A DNA stretch of 64,000 bases from Rotaria macrura (GCA_900239685.1 OENT01000276.1:80098-144097); one strand, 5' to 3'. Shown: positions 9,748 to 22,933, counted from the stretch's first letter. Notes: generated by a model not told the origin, from the sequence alone. Numbers and translations: made by a program.

Positions 9748-12398
9748 GATAGCGTATGATTTGCTTGAATCGTAGGTAGAAAATCGTCGTGTGATTATTC
9801 GTTGAGACTATAAGAATGGAATCAAGATGATACACGACGATTAGAGATTGCGAACAGTGCAGAACATAGAATCGTATAAATGATTTTGTTGCTTTGAATT
9901 CATGTGTATTTCATGTTTTATATACATTCGAGGGAAGTATTGACCCGAGTGTTTTTTTCCAGTATTTTTTTCATTGGATGAAAAGAGAAGTTCGGTGAAA
10001 ATTGTCATAGGTATTCTGTTTAAAAAAGGGTTCCTTTTTTCTCTCTTTCTCGCCCCGTAAAAATAATATCATTGTAGAATTACAGTCATCCTATTGACAG
10101 TGGCACTTGCTTACAGTTAGGGCATAGATTGACTCATGAAATTTATATCTCACTTTTCATCAAACTGCCGGCACATGAGCTCCTTGTGTGGTTGTTGCAT
10201 AAACTTTCGTTTGTTTTTCTCTCTTATTTTTAGATGCGGAGAATTTGACTCACGATGTCCTTCATGACACATCGAAATGAAAGCTGATTCGTTATTTTAT
10301 CCATAGTGCTACTCCTATGTATGAATTTTTTCTCTGAGCAATACCACTCGTTTTTAATTTACGTCATTTGATTGTTTTTTTCTATCGTTAAGAGTTATAC
10401 ATTATCGTCAACCCATTCAAAAGAATTAAAAACAAAATACAATTGAAAATATTCGAATTGTTATTCTTGCTAAATTTTATTATGAAAGCAAAATTTCGCA
10501 AAAGAGGAAAAATCTGACATGGCTAAATGTTGATTAAATTTTCATTCTTTTTTTTATTCATCGAGTGCTCTAATGTTTATTCTTCTTTTGCTAATATTAG
10601 GTTTTTTAACTGCAGTTATAGAGCACGAAGATAAATAGAGCAATATTTAGACGACTCCTATCAGTCAACTAACGAGCTGATGCTCGATATCTAGTATCGT
10701 TGATTCGAATCGACTTTTTATTCATTTCTTTTTCAATCGGCGCATAATTTACCTAGTTGAAAACATATCAAGTGCTTTGACGAATGATGAAAGATTCTTT
10801 TTTTAGCTGATGAAGAAATAATCAAAATTCGATCACCGAAAACAAAACTTCGTATACTTCAATAAAATGTCCGATCAGAGAATAATCGATTCGGCGATTT
10901 CGTATACATAGCAATCATTCGCATATCAACAGAGATGTTTAGTTTTGGGTTTGGGTTTTCCCGTGTATTGATATCAAACAAAAGCCAAACGAAAGATTTT
11001 TACGGTCTCAAACTGAAATTCATCTAATAAGACTTATGAATGAGTGTCGTGTTTGAATAGTAAATAGACAAACATTACACAACACATGCGAAAGAACTTA
11101 TTAGTCATTGAATACACACGTTTAAAGGGTTATCAAATAGAGAAATCAGGAGTAGCCTTCATCTCATCAGTTCGACGTCAAATTGCTTTAGAAAAATAAA
11201 TCATTATGACTCAAGAAAAATAGTAATTCATCTATGAGGCAAATTGTTTGCGACTTAATTCGATGGGATGAATTTTTATCGACGAAGAAAAGCGAGATTG
11301 TGTCACTATAAAAAGATTCGAATCTTCGAAAATGTTTACGACAACAATTTATGAAGATAGATAAATGCGTTTTTAATAATGCTTGCTTCAGAATTCCGTT
11401 GCTACGATTAATGTTCATTAATAAATCGGACTGGTTATTCATCGATGAATCTACTCTAGTTCCAGATGAGTTTTTGGATCTTACGTAGAATTCTGTTAAA
11501 TCAGTTGTCAAAACTAGGCTCTATGTCTAATTCATACATAAGATCCAATAAAAATTATCGAAGTAGACATGCAATATGTTTGCAGGGATCTGCGTTGGAT
11601 TTTCATAGATAAAAAAATCATGCAAAAATCTTAGGCTGTATTAGAAGAACTGCTCTCTCTTACATACAGAAAAGAAACAATAATCAAGAGTTCAAACCTT
11701 GGTATAGAATGCTGCGTAACTAAGTAAGCATTCATCATGAATTTTCATTTCTCTACCGGTAATAATTATGAAAATGCATATGTTAACCTTTTATAGGAAA
11801 AGTTTTTCGCCTAATATTTTGAAGAAAATCATAGTTTTCTATCTCAAGTGATGTACACAATATCATCGTTTATTACTGATGTGAGACACTTGGAATATTC
11901 GAAAACACGTTTCACAATGAGCTTCTTTTAATTCTTTAATATTTTTGCCAACAAACGATTGTGTTCGTCCATTGTTTTGAAAGTAACTCATTACTATACA
12001 ATAGAGACTTGTAGCCCTACTCTACCCCATACCCTATACTAGGATAGGGTAGGCTAGGGCTAGGGTATCGTTTTGAAAAGCGTAGGGTATTGCAGGGTAA
12101 AATTTTCATTTTGTCGACCTGGTCTGTTTACACGTCCGACGTCGGACAACCTGCAATATTGAACGAGATCTTCAATTCATAGGGCAATAATGAGAAAATA
12201 CGTATTGAATAATTACTTTGTGCCACGTATTAATAAACGATAACAGCTGTTCATGCCTTTTTTTTCTTTGTCGATATTGTTTTTCATATTTGTGGTCCAT
12301 TTGGTACTGCTTTTCTCCTTTGCATATTATTTGTAATATTCTTTTTGTATTATTATACAGATTTGTAAAATTTAACTTCATCATTTCATAAATAAATA
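9748..12398. other. intergenic, gene-poor
   Basis: The first part is the likely promoter and 5' UTR of the F-BAR gene; an in-frame TAG precedes the junction-spanning ATG. The rest shows only short, unconserved open frames. A cluster of TAGGG/CCCTA words lies near 12010-12100. Confidence 0.45.
12015..12096. repeat. TAGGGT/ACCCTA-rich imperfect hairpin
   Basis: A C-rich half (repeats of CCCTA and CCCATA) is followed immediately by a G-rich half (repeats of TAGGG, AGGGT and AGGGC). The core TACCCTAT (12030-12037) is perfectly complementary to ATAGGGTA (12044-12051) with a 6-nt loop. The words resemble telomere-type or G-rich repeats but are not in clean tandem array. Confidence 0.5.
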
Positions 12399-13211
12399 CC
12401 GTAGTCGAGAATCACTTAACAAATTCTCAGGTAATCCTCGAAAAAAATGTTAAATCCTCAGTGAATCCCTGTGAACCCGCGTAGAAATTGCTAGGGAGTT
12501 CTAGAATTTTCGATCGTACGTAGAAAGAAAAATTCCCTGGGCATTCACGATAGGAGCCCGGCGGGATTTATGAGCAAGTGCAGGTATAAATTCGCCGTTT
12601 TCTTTCGCACCTATGACAATATAAATGAAACTCAAGTTTGAAAAGAAGTAATCATTAATTTCTAAAATTAATTTTTTTGCGAGGGATAAAAATCATTGAA
12701 ACTTCTACCTAAACGCTATCACCGATAAATCATGTTATGAACATGAAATAGTATTCGACCAGCAGAACTTATCCGCTGAGACAAGGCCTGCTGAAAGGAT
12801 TAAGTAGAAAATCCTTTTAAAAACATAGTAAATGTTTCTGGAAAAACGAATTTCGATTCAAAATAAATATACAAAAAATTACTGTCACAAAGTAAATAAA
12901 TGGATTTTAGGGCAGATTTGAAGATATTTCTTTAGAAATCTCTTAACTCCTTTTGTAATGCCTGCCAAATTTTCTCAGAAGCTAAGGGACTTTTCAGAGG
13001 AAGTCGACTAACAAGGGAATGAAATAGGTATATGTTATAGGATACTGCCATATGCTGGGCACTCACAAGCCACTTAAACAATCACCCCCTGTACACTATC
13101 CATGGACTCCGTGTAAACTCCCTTATAAATCGACAGTGACTCCTTGTCGTTGTTCCCGAGGATTCTTTTGGAGGAATCTCCCAGGATTCAGTAAGGAGTT
13201 CTCAATTATGG
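12399..13211. mobile_element. putative TA-flanked MITE (Tc1/mariner-type, non-autonomous)
   Basis: The ends are inverted and related: the left begins CCGTAGTCGAGAATC and the right, read on the other strand, begins CCATAATTGAGAACTCC. Similarity continues in decayed form for about 50 nt (shared blocks CTTA, AATyCT, CCTC, AAAA). TA dinucleotides flank both ends (12397-12398 and 13212-13213), as expected for TA target-site duplication. The 813-bp interior has no coding capacity. The subterminal regions repeat words such as AATCCTCG and GGAATCTCC. Similarity of the ends is only moderate, so this is an old copy or a tentative call. Confidence 0.5.
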
Positions 13212-16200
13212 TATAACGAAGTCATGCACGGTATACGATTTTTGTAATTTATAAATTTAGTAGGATGAGGCAGGGTAATAAAATTCATACTCTTGCAGGA
13301 CTCTAATATAAGAGCTAATTCTATAGATTTATTACCACCATTGAATAAACTGCAGAACATAATGCTACTCGTCGGCTAGGTCACACTTTCAAGGATCGTA
13401 TTTTTTCACATTCTAACGCTTATATTTCATCAATGAAACGTCAAACACTCAAATATTTTATCATAGATAGAAACAATTTAGATCTGTAACAAAGAAAAAT
13501 TTTATTGATTTCTATCTATCGATGGTTGAGTTATCAAAAAAAAATGCTAAGCGTTACAAAAAATCAAAAATTGGAAACCCATGTTTAGGATTAGCAAAGA
13601 GTTTAAAATAATAGTTCATTTCTGAAGAAGTATGATTGTATCAGACAAAAAATTGTAAATACTGTCGTTTACGGAATTTCCTCTTTTTTGACATTCGGAT
13701 CAGGAAAGACTTGAGCCCTTGAAATTTCCAGTCACCTGGATAAAAACCAGCCTTTACCCCTAATCTACAAATAGTGCCCAAACAAGTCTATCGTTCAATT
13801 TTTTTCAGTTTCACTCTCTCAAGTAAACGACATTCGAATTTTTGCCTAGTTTTCGGACTAAAAATAAAATACAGCAGAATACAAACGGTTTTGTTTTGTT
13901 AAAATTAGTTCAAAAACTTTCTTTCAGACGCTTTTCGTACAAAAATAGGGTCTATATCACTGACCAACAAAACATGCCAGAGCTTGCCAACATGTTTCAT
14001 AATCTGCCAGTGATATACTTTTGATTTTAGATAGGGTTGTCCTTATTTTACTATGTGCAAACCTTGCAAATGCGAAGCTAACATATACGTAGTCACGTCC
14101 TAATATATTCATTCTATTTGCTATCGATTTCGATATCAATATTTTTGTTGCAATCGAGAACGAGTAGTGTTTCTGAGAGTATAGAAACTTTTCAACCATC
14201 ATCATATATCTGAATGATGGGATTTTCATTTGAAATTTTGGTTCTATCAAAATACATCGAAGATTGCACTAAGTAAGAATATAATTACTATTTGACGTAC
14301 AGCAATGTTTTACAAAGAAATCTGACTGTTCTACCATTGCAAGTATCGATAGAATGGTAATCGGAAATCGGAAATCGGAAAGAAGTTTGACTAAAACGCA
14401 ATTGAAAGAGAAGGAGTCGATCGATTGATACGATAGCACTTCGTCATAATCTAATGAGTAGATCGATTTTTCAACATTTCATACTTCAAAACAGACACAT
14501 TGATTTACGTTTACAATTTATCTAGGGCTTAAATTTAAGACCATTATCTTCTAATTGAGATTTACATATAAAACCATACGGGTGCAATCGATGACCAACG
14601 TCGAATTAACTTTTTTCCTAATTCGGTTTGACATTTTAAGCCAAAATAAGTTACTTCCAATAAGTTCTAGTGAACTCTTACTAATGACCCAATATGTGAA
14701 TTTCTTTCATCAGTGGTAAGCATTCATACACAAAATCTTTATTAGATAAGTATTCATTTCGAAAGTGTTTTCAAGTCCCGATTCACAATTGACCTTGAAC
14801 TTTGATATTTCTTTTGATTGTACGATTTCGTATTGCAAGAGAAAATGAAACGCATTCATGGTTTTGAAATTAAAATGTTCTATTTGATTGTCCTTTGCAC
14901 TAAATTACACGATGAATGTTGCATCATCAATAAAAAAAGACGAAGCATATCGCAAGTTCGACGCTAATTTGACACCGTTTAAAAATCATTCGACTACCAT
15001 TCAATGATGACTTTCATTTGAAAGACAAAACAACATGACCTTAACATGATTCGTCGGATACGGTTGTCATTTTTTTTGTATTAGAAAGGTTAATACGTCG
15101 TTGTCTTAAACCAGATTCAAAATGCTAATTGTCGATAGATAAGAAGACGGAATCACATTTTTTTAAGGCAGATTTTTTTTATCAAACATTTACCGACTAT
15201 AACAAATTCAAATTATTCACTTATTCGTTTTCAAGTGTATTTTAATATTTATATTTATTTATGGCCATGAAAGAAAAATCGGGGCGTTACTCTTCCGAGT
15301 AATTCAGTTCTATTTTAGTACTCATCATAATAATATATACACATCCATGAATGAATACTGATAACTAAATACTCGTAAATTCAATAGAAGAAAAACGAGA
15401 TCCTCTCTTTTTCAAGTATTTTATCCAGGCATGGTAAACCTCGTTGTGCATGCAATCAAATGTAATCCAATCGATTATTCATGTGCAATTAAAAAATTCG
15501 TTGTTATCCTAACTCGATCTTCTCTCTAAGTACCACTTGTCGAAATGAAAGAACATTGAAAAAACTTTGTCTAACCGACAAAACCACAATATTATCAATG
15601 AGACTATGAAAGAAAAAATAGAGAATATCGATAGTAATTATGTAACATCGAGGTTCTTACCATAAATAGATTTTGAGTGACGAAGCAAAGATTTTATACT
15701 TTATTAAAGATTTTAGTTTTCGATGAGATACGATACTGTTGCACGCCGATAAATAAATTTATTATCTTCATTCAAAGTTTTTTATTCTTTCTGCTTGCGA
15801 AATCGATCTATTTGATTTAATTTCTTTTAATTTACCTATCCGTGTATCAAACATCAGATTTTTCTTACAGTGTTGTCGTTCATCAGATATTCTTGCGCAT
15901 CACATTCGTTTCCTATACGTCTGCAATATTTTCGCACAATCGGTTCTAGGTTCATCCATACAGCACTTAATGTTCTGATTTTTGAACAATGAATCAAATT
16001 TCTGCTTAGTCGTTACATATTCAGCGCAGATTGTAATAAATAAGATTTGGCTATGGATTAGATTTCAACATTTTACTCGTTAGTATGATGTAACGCTTTT
16101 GTGTAGATAAGACTAAATGATTAAAGTTTCTACCACTCGATGAACTTAAATTGATAGTAGGAAAGATTATTGAAGCGATACATTTTAATAATCCTTTGGA

Positions 16201-18228
16201 AAAAATGAAACTTAACTCCACTGATTTTTTCTTGTTGTTTTTTCAAAGTACGGGACACGTCAAATGTCTCATACAATGAATCGCATAAGTGGAATATCAT
16301 TGACAAGAAATTCTCCTTGAGATTAATATCGATTTATTCTCTGATCAAACAATGCACCGGAAAATTATTTTATATTCCGTTTTTAAAACTGATCGTAAAA
16401 TGGATATTAAATGACATGATCTTTATAGAATAAAATATGAATGTATCCGTTCGAAATATGTTCAATGTCCGTTGATTACAATTATTAACATATATAATTA
16501 CATAACCCAAACGATGTATACATAAATGATCTTCTAATTATTTTTTAATATTCATTGAAAAGCGAAAAAAATAATTCGATTCATATTAACGTTTTAAGTT
16601 CATTCTCATATTACAATATGTATTTACTGTGTATTGATTTGTCAGACAGTTCAATTGATATTTATAGAAGAAAAAGAAATCATAATTCATTAAATCGTTA
16701 TGTCATGTTGACAGAATCATTGGTGATGTATGTCTCGATCGTATCGTTTATGACACGATAGAGGACAAACGAAAGAAACTATCAAGGATATCACAATAGC
16801 TAGTATAAGCTAAGAAAAAAATGATTATTTGTAAGTAGTAGTTGTAGGATATCAACAAAAGAATGACGGTAATAACAATCTGTTACATAAATGACGTAGA
16901 AAACAAGCAAGAAAAAAGAAACCGCAGTCGTTGTGTTTTTTTTACAGCGTGTGCACAAATTTGTCCTTCTTTTCTTTTTCTTTTGATATGTATGTGTAAG
17001 TTACTCTATGCATACATTAATGTCAAACGAAAAGAAAAAGGTAAGGGAGAGTTAGAGAGAGAAGGGGAGACGCGAAATTGATGATAGACTGCTCAGACAC
17101 TACAAAAAGAATTGAAAAGTTCTTGACGATCGATCATAGAAAACATAAAAGAGAAGCATAGGTTTGTATTTCACATAGCTAAATATGTTAAGAGAAACTC
17201 TTTGACGGTTGCTTTCGTCACGGAGAATTATCGACGATTGTAACCGGGTATGCCATTCATGGGCTGTTCTTTCTTTTTTGTTATTTTCGTACATACGAAG
17301 TCTTATCGATTAATCGAGCGTTCAAAATAAATATTTATATTTTTACGTCTTGAATTCAGGAAACCTACGGCGTTTTCTTCAGAAGCTTATTTTTTTGTCG
17401 AAAGAAACCTATTAGTGTTATTAGCCATCTAGGATAATCCAAACAGAGAAGAAGAGATCCTTTTGACATAGACACATTACGGTCGACTAAAGAAATAACA
17501 TGAGTGAGATGAAAAGCGGAGATCATCTTCTTCAATCGAGTGACGATCACTAGTGAACAACAGAACAATTAAAATGAACTGACATATGCAGAAAGAACAG
17601 TAACATCATGTATTTTTCAATGTATCTGATTAGCGATATAAGTGTCATTGAAGACTAATCAATAATAGATATACTACTATTCGTCTTGCATCTGCTATAA
17701 TAGTCATAGTAGTAAGAATATCAATTTATGTCCTGATAGGGCATCACAAACGTTAGCTTTTTTTTCTGTGAATGGCTTCTTCTTTTATTTCTCTTTACGC
17801 ATCACATCTAATCGTAAATATGTGTTCATCAATCATTTTCTTCGATTGCATCAAGGTAACTGTCTTGCTATCAATCACTATTCACTTTCGAATGATAATA
17901 AAAGTATTTACATACATATATACAGTATACGGATGTGTATACACGTATGTTCGTAGATAACCTCAAACAATTAACTTAAATATTAGTCAAAATAAAAACG
18001 AGTTCTGTTGCAGCATTACAGAAATATAATAGAACTTATATAACACTATTTATTTAGAATGAAACAGACAACGAGAGCATCAAATCTCGTTATGAATAAT
18101 CGATCTTCTTCTTTCTTTTATATGTTTCAACCTTTTAACAATGCAAGCAATATTTTAACTGAAAAATAAACGTTTTTCATTTATTTATTTATAGCTAATG
18201 ATTGATGATTGTGTAAGTCCTTGTTTCT
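13212..18228. other. intergenic, gene-poor
   Basis: About 5 kb with no gene I can support. Open frames are short (under 100 codons) and without recognisable motifs. A small triplicated 7-mer (ATCGGAA) lies at 14360-14381. The last 200 bp is the upstream region of the next gene. Confidence 0.5.
14360..14381. repeat. short tandem repeat, 7-bp unit x3
   Basis: Three consecutive copies of ATCGGAA are visible directly. Confidence 0.85.
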
Positions 18229-19884
18229 ATGATCTATTATTGTTATTCCGTTATCATTATTGCTATTCTACTTCATTTGGTACCAGCATGGACAACATCA
18301 TCCATACTGCGAAGTCAAATGTATTCGTCAAGAAATGATACGTCATCTAATAGTCGTCAACGAATCTCAGGTCAAGCAGGTAAATTACGAAATATAAGTA
18401 CGTCCATTCGCGATCAATTCATATTGCCAGATAAACATGACGACATCGAAATCGAAGATAATAATGTATTATCAGTGGAAAAACAACAATCGTCTGTTGT
18501 TGTTTTAACATCGTTATCGGGTATATATGTATGGTGGCCAATATTATTCGGTGGAGATGATTCGTTTCATTTATTACTTACACAAGAAGATGTACCTCGT
18601 TTTCATGATGTTGTTGGTGATGATAAAGGAAATATTTATTTAACAGCCCCACATGAACGTACTGTCTATCGTCTACAGTATTCCGATGGTTGGTGGATAT
18701 CAAACTTTTCAAATCATTCAGTTATGAATTCAATACGTAGTGAAATGCCATTATTTGCAAATATTCATTATGTATCATCAATACTTTATGTTTATGGTCA
18801 TTCAGACATTCAAATAATTGATTTACTTCAACGACCACGTACACGTGGCTCTGCACCATTCATGAAACGCTTACGCGAGCTCAGTCCAAATATACGTATT
18901 AGTGGTATGATCATTGACCAATTAACATCCGATGGTTATATTATTGGTGATTCATATGGTTGGTGTACAATTATACGTTGTTCGTTAACTGTCAATGACT
19001 GTAGTTTTTTATTTAAAATTCCGTCCTCATATGATAATCGTCCGTATCCATGTACAGCAACAATTGATTTTTCAATGAAAATTATGTATTTAAGTTTAGA
19101 AGAAAAAATTCTTTCTGTGCATCTCAATGAACAAACGAATTTCGATCGTCGACAAATTTTAACAGAAAAACATGGGCCACGTTCGACATTAGGTTATGAT
19201 GATATTGCTACATATAATAGTGTTATTTTATATACTGATGTTCTTAGACCAATTTTACATATTTGTACATTAATGAATTCGAATCCTTGTCTCAACGTCT
19301 CACTTACACTCCCTACACCACAAAAATCAATATTACCACTTCGTCTGAGTATAATTCAAGTATCAAATCTTCGGCCACCAATATCCGATGATGAAGATGA
19401 TGCTGAATTGAATATCAATGAATCGACAACAATTCGATCACCAACAGCTTCATTAATTTCAGGTGCAATTAACGAATCAACACATGCTACAAACGATACT
19501 TCAGCAAATCCTTATGAATATAGAGAAGCAAATCTAGCCAGCATTTGGATGTTAATACTTGGCATTTTCATTGGTCTAGTTCTTGCTGGTTTATCATTTT
19601 TAATTTATTATATCATATGGAATAGAAGTCGCTCGAAAATCAACAAAAAATTTTCAATAACAGATTCTAAGTCTTCCTCAATAAAAACGACTATGTCAGG
19701 ATGTACACCACTTCTTAAGTTTAATCGATCAAATGAAAATAACTCAAAAATCGAACCAAAAACACCGGACTCTATAGATTTATCATCGAGCTCATCTATC
19801 AATGAATCAAATGAAGAGGGTTCGAGTGAAGTAACGACATTTACAAGTAGTTCATCGAGTTATCATCCAGAAACAGTTCTTTAG
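18229..19884 (+). CDS. hypothetical type I membrane protein, possible beta-propeller ectodomain
   Basis: A single exon of 551 residues. Residues 1-21 form a signal peptide (YCYSVIIIAILLHLVPAWT). The ectodomain (about 25-435) is rich in alternating beta-like segments, each with Gly-Asp or Asp-Asp turns: DDKGNIYLTAPHERTVYRLQ, SDGYIIGDSYGWCTIIR, DFSMKIMYLSLEEKILSV, YNSVILYTDVLRPILHICT. This spacing recalls blades of an NHL/YWTD-type propeller, but I see no canonical family motif. Several N-glycosylation sequons are present (for example NISTS, NHSV, NVSL). One membrane helix lies at about 438-466, followed by basic NRSRSK as the stop-transfer. The ~85-residue cytosolic tail is Ser-rich and ends ETVL, a class-I PDZ-ligand pattern. 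It probably acts at the cell surface as a receptor or adhesion protein. AATAAA follows about 95 nt after the stop. Two upstream ATGs lie in the 35 nt before the chosen start. Confidence 0.8.
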   Translation: MIYYCYSVIIIAILLHLVPAWTTSSILRSQMYSSRNDTSSNSRQRISGQAGKLRNISTSIRDQFILPDKHDDIEIEDNNVLSVEKQQSSVVVLTSLSGIYVWWPILFGGDDSFHLLLTQEDVPRFHDVVGDDKGNIYLTAPHERTVYRLQYSDGWWISNFSNHSVMNSIRSEMPLFANIHYVSSILYVYGHSDIQIIDLLQRPRTRGSAPFMKRLRELSPNIRISGMIIDQLTSDGYIIGDSYGWCTIIRCSLTVNDCSFLFKIPSSYDNRPYPCTATIDFSMKIMYLSLEEKILSVHLNEQTNFDRRQILTEKHGPRSTLGYDDIATYNSVILYTDVLRPILHICTLMNSNPCLNVSLTLPTPQKSILPLRLSIIQVSNLRPPISDDEDDAELNINESTTIRSPTASLISGAINESTHATNDTSANPYEYREANLASIWMLILGIFIGLVLAGLSFLIYYIIWNRSRSKINKKFSITDSKSSSIKTTMSGCTPLLKFNRSNENNSKIEPKTPDSIDLSSSSSINESNEEGSSEVTTFTSSSSSYHPETVL

Positions 19885-20413
19885 TTTTGTTTTCTTCATT
19901 ACTTGATTTTTATTTTTTTATTGTCTCTACTTAAATACACATACTTATACATTCAAATGTTTCAGCAAACTTTATAAAATAAAAACAATACGCAATAACC
20001 GTCAAATCAAGGATTCAATGATGATTAAAATCACAAAATAAAAATCATTACGATGGTTACAATAACATTATATTCTTATGTCAAATACATATGAATTAGT
20101 ATCCAATAGTCTATGTTAAATCGAGACGGATTACAACCTTTTCTCTTAGATTGTGCATTTAACTGTATTCATGGGAAGCATGAAAAACTGCCTTAATTTG
20201 ATTATATTAGGTCAGAAACATTTCAAAAATCATCTTGTCGGTTTTGCGATACTGTCCTACTTAATGTAGGGAGGACGGGGCATGATACTTGGATTCATTT
20301 TTTCATTGTTGCAGGAGAGAAGCATCCGCTTTCATGAATCCCTGCTCGTTCCCTGGATAAAATGTCAGTTGTTTTGGAACATGAACTGAAAGAAGTATTG
20401 CAGTATTACGGGC
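19885..20413. other. intergenic
   Basis: The 3' UTR of the membrane-protein gene (AATAAA near 19978), followed by unannotated sequence leading into the foldback repeat. No gene is seen. Confidence 0.5.
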
Positions 20414-21387
20414 GATTGGAAAGTTTTGGCACAACATGTTTGCTCATTTTTGGCCCACTCGAAAATATTTCAGACAAGTCGAAATCTATGGGTCAGAAGC
20501 AGAATTTTGAGCTCTTTCAGAATGTGAGTTTAGAAATTTTGTGTCGCCTTTTGTTCGAGAGTAGTGAAGAAATCTTTGAAAGACCTGAAAAATTGGTTTG
20601 GACGGAAAATTTTTTCGCAGTTTTTTATATTTTAACTATTGCAATTCGAAACTAAAGGTTGGAACCTTTATGATTCTATCAGTTAGTAGAGAAAAATTTG
20701 CCTTACAGAATGTACTATTGGAGTTTTGTTTGTTTGTTAGGCAAGATATCTGAATTTTCGTTTTTCCTACACCTTCATTTTTTAGAAATTGACTTTTGAC
20801 CACAAGGTGTTTTTCACCAGAAGGAGTTCCTAACAAAAAACATATAACTTCAGTTGTGTAAAAGTTACAACTTAATTCAATATCACATATTGTAGATAGG
20901 TGTCCGCTCTACAAAACTATCGTATCCCATAACGTTTAGCATCTTCAAAAATGGTAAATATGCGTTAGAAAAAGGTTGTTTTATGCATCTTCCAAATTAA
21001 TTTTTAAGGCTTTTCAAAGATTTCTTCATTGCTCTAGAGCAAAAAATAGCTATAAAAATCCTAAACTCATATTCAGAAACAGGACAAAATTCTGGTTCTA
21101 ACTTATACATTTGATTCGTTTGAAATACTTTCAAGTATGCCAAAATAAATAAACATTGTGTCCAGAAACTTCGGCTCACAAGTTCCTTCCGCCAGAAGTA
21201 ATTTTTCAGGTCTTTCAAAGATTCCTTCACTACTCTCTAACAAAAGTCGACACAAAATTTCTAAACTCACATTGTGAAAGAACTCAAAATTCTGCTTCTA
21301 ACCCATAGATTTCGACTTGTCTGAAATATTTTTGAGTGGGCAAAAATGAGCAAACATGTTGTGCCAAAACTTTCCAATTGCCCGTTA
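20414..21387. mobile_element. three-module foldback/inverted repeat element
   Basis: A module of about 190 bp occurs three times. The copy at 20414-20606 is inverted relative to the copy at 21193-21387; by eye the two arms differ at about ten positions, so they are roughly 95% identical. A third, more diverged copy in the same orientation as the right arm lies at about 21001-21192, giving a tandem period of about 200 bp. About 390 bp of spacer separates the left arm from the tandem pair. Homology at the outer edges starts abruptly at ACGGGC. The short open frames in the arms are by-products. It is probably a foldback-type mobile element or inverted satellite fragment; no terminal duplication was recognised. 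Confidence 0.7.
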
Positions 21388-22933
21388 CACGGCAAAGATT
21401 TATGTCTCTCCTTCACTGTCGTTAAAAATGATAACTAGCCTCCGAACCATTTACACGCCATAATAGTTAAAAATAGTGGGTATGGTTTTGACTATGAATC
21501 TGAACGTGAGTAGGTGTCGGTGTCACTTCTTCGATTATCAACAGTTCACAGTCATCAAAAGGCAAACGTACACATCTGCAACTACAACCCATCTTCAACC
21601 ACATTCCCATTTTCAAAGACAAGCTAATAACAGGTCAAATGCGTTGATGCTCGTTCGTCACAGATATATGTTTATTGTGTAGTATGTTTTCAACATTTCA
21701 CGTCAATTCGAAGTAAACTATGATGATAAATGGGATGTGAGACGAATCGAATAGAACTATAATCATATGATAAGTAACTACAGTTACTAAGTATTTCACA
21801 TTTCTTCAATCACACATAGATTATATGATTTCGGTTTTTGTGGATTTTATGCAGAAAATAATCATTCTGTGATAAAGAAAACTGGTCGATGCCAGATTAC
21901 TCACATCGTTGTCATACTTGAGTGTTTTGCTCACATGATTTTAGAGCAACTCCCAGAACATGAATTATTTGATTGAATTATGTAGTTTGGATCTTATTTC
22001 ATTTCGTCTCGATCCAAACATTGAACCAAAGTTTTGGAAAAAAGCAGTAGAAGAGATTTTTGTGCCGGAGGACTGATTTTAGATAAAATTTATTGATGAA
22101 CACTATTTATCGAACTAGTGAAATCATTTTACTTTTATGCTTGACAAATTGTTTCCATGTCAACTGAAATATTTTTCAATTGAAATATTTCACGACTCTA
22201 CCCAAAGTGTTTTAAATTTTGATGAAGCTTTTTCGTGACGTTTCTTTGCTGGATTACTCTGGGCTTCATGTCTAAGGTGTTTGGATATTTTAATTGTCTA
22301 ACTCTTGTTTTGGCTTCAATACGCAGCTCAATATAGTACTGATATGTATAGTTTTCAACAGACTCTTGTTACGTTTTGCAAATCGATTTTTATTATTCGT
22401 TGTAATCAATTTATGTTTACCAAGAAACCATGACGAATCTTTTATATCTAGAGCTGTTTTCATTATTATTCAACTAACTATTGCTTAGCCATAAGCTTGT
22501 AACAAGCTTTTTCATCTTTTTCAGATAAGATATCTAATAAAAGTAAAGGATTCGATTAAAAAACATTTTTCGTGTGATACATTTATTTGAATGACCGCCA
22601 ATATACCATTGGTTTCTTTCAGTACTGCTTTAAATCAGTTAAAACCATGCTGAAGCACACCGAAGATTATTTTTCTATTGTGCAGTATAAATAATGAGAG
22701 GTTTTTTGATCGAATAACATGAATGAATCACTTCTCAAACTAATTTTCGTCTGAGAAATTTCTTTGTGATCTCGCTTGGCTACTACATCAATTTCCGTTT
22801 TTATTTCAAAGTTTAAATAATCTAGTAATGATGAATATACTATTTTTTAGAAAAAATCTCCCATCAGATTTTGATTCTTAAAATGACTGAACGAAAATGA
22901 ATTATCGACACGGCTGATATCGACTGTTTGTAG
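21388..22933. other. intergenic
   Basis: No gene or defined repeat is seen between the two mobile elements. Open frames here are short and unconserved. Confidence 0.45.

Noticed and set aside
20362-20655. 97-codon open frame (+)
   Set aside because: It lies within the left arm of the inverted repeat, and its counterpart on the right arms is not a conserved frame. It is a by-product of the repeat.
20997-21230. 77-codon open frame (-)
   Set aside because: It spans the junction of two repeat modules and has no independent support.
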